Assembly (NCBI RefSeq): GCF_001717505.1
Contig: NZ_CP017037.1
Coordinates: forward strand, 907,001 to 971,000
Direction of reading: 5' to 3'
DNA: 64,000 nucleotides
Source of the DNA: Dialister pneumosintes
GTDB lineage: Bacteria; Bacillota; Negativicutes; Veillonellales; Dialisteraceae
The number at the start of each line of letters is the position of its first letter. Position 1 is the first letter of the stretch. The position numbers and the translations under genes are program-made. The notes beneath the pieces are model-generated. The model ran no database searches and was not told the DNA's origin. It saw nothing but the letters and a program-made list of their open reading frames with translations. Below, one piece after another: positions 61,382 to 64,000 of this stretch.

Positions 61382-62384
61382 AGAAATTTATTTTAGGAGT
61401 AGTAAATGTTCTACCTAAATCCGCAATCATCTGCTTATCTAATACCGGATTTCTTCCCCCCGTCGTTAAATACCCACCAACCATAATACCATTAAGTCCA
61501 CCATTTATTGCTAAGGCTTGTAAACTCCTTAAATTAACTTCACGTCCTCCGGCTGTACGAATTAATGCTTTCGGAAGAATAAATCTAAAAACAGCAAAAG
61601 TACGTAAAATTTCTAATGGTGATAATGATTTATTTTGACTAAAAGGGGTTCCCTTAATCGGATTTAATATATTAAGAGGTATAGAATCAATGTGCAGTTC
61701 TTTTAATTTAAAAGCCATTTCTACCCGCTGTTCTTTAGATTCACCTAACCCCAATATGCCACCGGAACATACCCGAATCCCGGCTCTTTGTGCAGTACGT
61801 ATAATGTGTTCTTTATCTTCCATGGTATGAGTCGTACAAATAGAAGGAAAATAAGAGGGGGCTGTTTCTATATTACAATGTACACGTGTAATCCCCACCT
61901 CTTTTAATCGAATAGCTTGTGTTTTTGTAATTAACCCTAAAGAGCAGCATACTTCTATTTTTACTTCCTCTTTAATACGTTTGACAACTCGTATAATTTC
62001 TTCAAATTCATTTTGATTATCTTGATTTCTCCCACTTGTAACAATAGAAAATCTAACAGCTCCTGCCTGTTTGGATTTATATGCAGCAGCTATAATTTCA
62101 TTTTCCGGTAAAAGTTTATATACATTAGCACCGGTCTTCCACCACCCGGACTGTGCACAAAATTTACAATCTTCAGGACAATGTCCACTTCTCGCATTAA
62201 TAATGGCACAAAAATCAACCCCTTCTCCACTAAATTTTTGTCTGATTTTATCCGCCATAGCTAGCAAAAGCATAGTATCTTTATCCGAAGTATTTATTAA
62301 ATCGATGGCTTCTTTCCGGCTAATGGTATATCCATCAATCACTTTTTCTGCCAATTCTATAATTTGATGATAACCTACCTCCAT
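61380..62384 (-). CDS. bioB: Biotin synthase
   Basis: A 334-residue radical SAM enzyme that inserts sulfur into dethiobiotin. Radical SAM cysteines are in SGHCPEDCKFCAQS; CCSLGLIT, HCNIETAPSYFP and the GGREVNLRSLQALAINGGLNGIMVGGYLTTGG segment are typical. I start at 62384 since GGGAGG lies just upstream of that ATG; the ATG at 62408 has no site. No other bio gene is adjacent, so the pathway must be elsewhere or incomplete. Confidence 0.94.
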   Translation of the reverse strand: MEVGYHQIIELAEKVIDGYTISRKEAIDLINTSDKDTMLLLAMADKIRQKFSGEGVDFCAIINARSGHCPEDCKFCAQSGWWKTGANVYKLLPENEIIAAAYKSKQAGAVRFSIVTSGRNQDNQNEFEEIIRVVKRIKEEVKIEVCCSLGLITKTQAIRLKEVGITRVHCNIETAPSYFPSICTTHTMEDKEHIIRTAQRAGIRVCSGGILGLGESKEQRVEMAFKLKELHIDSIPLNILNPIKGTPFSQNKSLSPLEILRTFAVFRFILPKALIRTAGGREVNLRSLQALAINGGLNGIMVGGYLTTGGRNPVLDKQMIADLGRTFTTPKINF

Positions 62385-62435
62385 CTTATATGTTTCCTCC
62401 CTATTCATCTGTATAATTAAATTTCTTATACTTCA

Positions 62436-62464
62436 AGAATACTTATCCTCTAAAAATAAGTCAA
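62436..62464 (-). promoter_or_regulatory. Promoter of bioB
   Basis: Minus strand TTGACT (62459-62464), 17 bases, TATTCT (62436-62441). The -35 hexamer is part of the dyad at 62459-62488. Confidence 0.6.
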
Positions 62465-62488
62465 CTTTTTATTTTATTTAAGTTGACT
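62459..62488. promoter_or_regulatory. BirA-like operator upstream of bioB
   Basis: AGTCAACTT, 12 bases, AAGTTGACT. Seen as GTCAAC-N16-GTTGAC it resembles the Firmicute BirA site (GTTAAC-N14 to 16-GTTAAC). It covers the -35 region, the right place for a repressor. Confidence 0.55.
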
Positions 62489-62496
62489 ATTTATTC

Positions 62497-62538
62497 AAAA
62501 AAAGAGTGCTGTCTACAAAACATAGTACATCACTCTTT
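62497..62538 (-). terminator. Terminator of znuA
   Basis: AAAGAGTG and CACTCTTT with a 22-base, partly paired loop, followed on the minus strand by a T-run. Confidence 0.75.
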
Positions 62539-62549
62539 CCTCATGTTGA

Positions 62550-63470
62550 TTACATTAATGCTTCTGCAATCTTATTAAGGTTATCTTTCATACGTGCAAG
62601 ATAAGTCATTCCATCTTCAGCTGATTCTATAGTATGAATAGCTTCTGCTTTAGCACCAGCTTCCTTTGCTAAAGTTTCAGACACAGCAGGACTTACTAAA
62701 TCTTCTGTAAAAATAACTTTAACATTATGTGCCTTACAGAAGTCAGTCAATTCCGCCAATTTCTGTGCAGAAGGTTCTCCTGATGCAAATACATCTTCTA
62801 CACTTTCTTGAGAAATTCCTAAATCACGACAAAGATACCCAAATGCTGCATGTCCGGTTACAATTTCCTTGCGAGTTGCATTAGCAACTTTCTTCATATA
62901 TTCTTCTTGCATCTTATCGATTTCATCAGCAAACGCCATATAATTTTTTTCAAAATATTCTTTGTCTTCCGGAGAAATCTTAATCAATGCATCTTTTACT
63001 GCAGAAGCTTCTTCCTTAGCAGAAGTAAGTCCTAACCAAGCATGAGGATCATACGCACCATGTTCTTCAATTTCTTCCGGATCGGTTAATTCGATAGGCT
63101 GTACATGTTCTGCTAATGCAACAGACATGAGATTATCTGCACTAGCTGTCTGTATTGCTTTATCAGCCCATGCTTCCATTCCTAAACCATTATATACAAA
63201 TAATTTAGCTTCCTGTAATTTTTGTACATCGCTAGTTTTTAATTCATAATCATGTGGTTCAATGCCTTCCGGAATAATGGTGGTCACATCCACCTTATTG
63301 CCACCGATAGCTTGTGTAATTTCTTTCATAGCATCAAAAGAAGCTACTACTTTAATCTTTTCTGTAGTATCTTGTTTTGCCGGGGTTTGACTCCCACAAC
63401 CTGAAAAAGCTAATGCAATAGATGCGCCTAAAGCAAGAGCTGCTACACTTCTAGTAAATACTTTCTTCAT
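62550..63470 (-). CDS. znuA: Metal (Zn/Mn) ABC transporter substrate-binding lipoprotein
   Basis: A 306-residue cluster A-I metal-binding protein. Lipobox AFSGCGSQ at about residue 25. Metal ligands are suggested by PHDYELKTSD, DPHAWLGL, TGHAAFGYL and a late acidic residue in FTEDLVSP. The His-rich loop of classical ZnuA is only EEHGAYDPH, so zinc versus manganese is open. A divergent ATPase gene lies across the intergenic region. Confidence 0.88.
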   Translation of the reverse strand: MKKVFTRSVAALALGASIALAFSGCGSQTPAKQDTTEKIKVVASFDAMKEITQAIGGNKVDVTTIIPEGIEPHDYELKTSDVQKLQEAKLFVYNGLGMEAWADKAIQTASADNLMSVALAEHVQPIELTDPEEIEEHGAYDPHAWLGLTSAKEEASAVKDALIKISPEDKEYFEKNYMAFADEIDKMQEEYMKKVANATRKEIVTGHAAFGYLCRDLGISQESVEDVFASGEPSAQKLAELTDFCKAHNVKVIFTEDLVSPAVSETLAKEAGAKAEAIHTIESAEDGMTYLARMKDNLNKIAEALM

Positions 63471-63483
63471 TTACTTTCCCTCC

Positions 63484-63527
63484 AACTGATAAATATCAGT
63501 TCACAATTACCTTATACATAGGTATAA
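63484..63527. repeat. Two inverted repeats in the znuA leader/promoter region
   Basis: AACTGATA-AA-TATCAGTT (63484-63501) sits directly before the znuA ribosome binding site, and TTATAC-ATAG-GTATAA (63512-63527) follows. They may form leader hairpins or regulatory sites. Confidence 0.45.
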
Positions 63528-63541
63528 TAAAAACATAAATT

Positions 63542-63556
63542 TAAGAATGATTCTTA
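63542..63556. promoter_or_regulatory. Fur-family 7-1-7 box between znuA and znuC
   Basis: TAAGAAT-G-ATTCTTA is a perfect 7-1-7 palindrome, the layout of Fur, Zur and PerR boxes. It lies between the divergent metal transporter genes, so Zur (or another family member) control is likely. Confidence 0.65.
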
Positions 63557-63629
63557 TATTTATATGATCTCTTAAAATATGAAAAACGTCAAGTTATTTT
63601 TATTTTATTATTAAAAACAAGATATTCTA

Positions 63630-63638
63630 TGCTATGAT
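63630..63638 (+). promoter_or_regulatory. Extended -10 element before znuC
   Basis: TGCTATGAT (TG-N-TATGAT), 22 bases before the znuC ATG; no clear -35. Confidence 0.4.
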
Positions 63639-63660
63639 GATACAAAAATGAGGTTATTTT

Positions 63661-64000
63661 ATGATTATTATAGAAAATTTATTTTTTAAATATACTGGGC
63701 AAACACCTTATACTCTTTCAGGTGTTAATTTGCTAGTCCCTAAAGATTCTTATATTTCAATAGTGGGAAATAACGGCTGTGGAAAATCCACACTTTTAAA
63801 ACTTATTTTAGGCTTCCTTTCTCCCACAACAGGTACTATTCAAATAAAAACTAATAAAATCGGATATGTACCCCAAAGACAAGAGTTTAACAGTGCTTTT
63901 CCTATTACAGTACAAGAAGTAATTTATTCTTATGGAAAATTGCTTCATATGAAAAATATTAATGTATGCGAAATATTATCTATTACTCAAATGCAAGACT
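63661..64000 (+). CDS. znuC: Metal ABC transporter ATP-binding protein, N-terminal part (cut by window edge)
   Basis: The first 113 residues of an ABC ATPase: MIIIENLFFKYTGQ, Walker A VGNNGCGKSTLLK, and a Q-loop region IGYVPQRQEFNSAFPITVQEV typical of ZnuC/TroB. TGAGGT stands before the ATG. It is divergent from znuA and probably heads an operon with the permease beyond position 64000. Confidence 0.88.
   Translation, partial: MIIIENLFFKYTGQTPYTLSGVNLLVPKDSYISIVGNNGCGKSTLLKLILGFLSPTTGTIQIKTNKIGYVPQRQEFNSAFPITVQEVIYSYGKLLHMKNINVCEILSITQMQD

Overview
The window looks like a stretch of chromosome from a low-GC diderm Firmicute, most likely class Negativicutes (Veillonella/Dialister/Megasphaera relatives); this is inferred from gene content, not from a search. 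Firmicute marks are a glyQS T-box, a CIRCE element before groESL, YlbF/YmcA, RnpM (YlxR), GerW/YtfJ with a DUF2953 partner, SufCBDSU and the mltG-trmR-trhP arrangement. Outer-membrane marks are an OmpH/Skp-type periplasmic protein and two ArnT-like lipid-linked sugar transferases next to a DedA protein. A tandem pair of CobT homologues of the ArsAB kind, known from Sporomusa (a Negativicute), points the same way. No insertion sequence, prophage, CRISPR array or rRNA was seen; this is core chromosome.

Layout, left to right; almost everything is on the minus strand. 1-6291: translation/transcription operon rimP-nusA-rnpM-ylxQ-infB-rbfA-nrnA-truB (truB cut by the left edge), with a promoter and a terminator-like hairpin in the leader. 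6453-13047: ktrB-ktrA-polA-coaE-lytic transglycosylase-unknown protein. 13155-14023: ten tRNA genes from one consensus promoter. 14210-16889: a translationally coupled tricistron of two CobT paralogues (one has lost the catalytic Glu) and a LarC-like protein that has lost the LarC signature; this is the most unusual locus here. 17031-23830: a DUF2939 protein, rlmI-like methyltransferase, groESL under CIRCE, murB-ylbF-trmL operon, rplS. 23946-27143: glyQS with its T-box. 27205-35102: HAD phosphatase, LOG protein, TetR regulator, queH, ogt, DnaQ-like exonuclease, Bcr/CflA exporter, secreted nuclease and partner, RluA-type pseudouridine synthase. 35169-40066: sufCBDSU. 40357-45927: orphan amino-acid-binding lipoprotein, then a plus-strand operon dedA-GT83-GT83-UDG-like. 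45957-51239: mutT-mutY, ompH, gerW-DUF2953-WYL regulator-PAP2 phosphatase, a small membrane protein. 51364-56734: purL (single-chain) and pncB. 56868-60243: mltG-trmR-trhP-DUF4911 operon. 60369-64000: radical SAM activase-like protein, bioB with a BirA-like operator, and divergent znuA / znuC (znuC cut by the right edge) around a 7-1-7 Fur-family box.

How it fits together: genes are tightly packed, with many 1-4 base stop/start overlaps and intrinsic terminators that begin inside stop codons. Several units carry visible control sites (T-box, CIRCE, Fur-family box, BirA-like dyad, unassigned dyads before suf, bcr and tetR). Start codons were re-chosen for about 15 genes from ribosome binding sites; rplS, bcr and the second GT83 gene start with GTG and purL probably with TTG. 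All functional calls rest on motif reading by eye.
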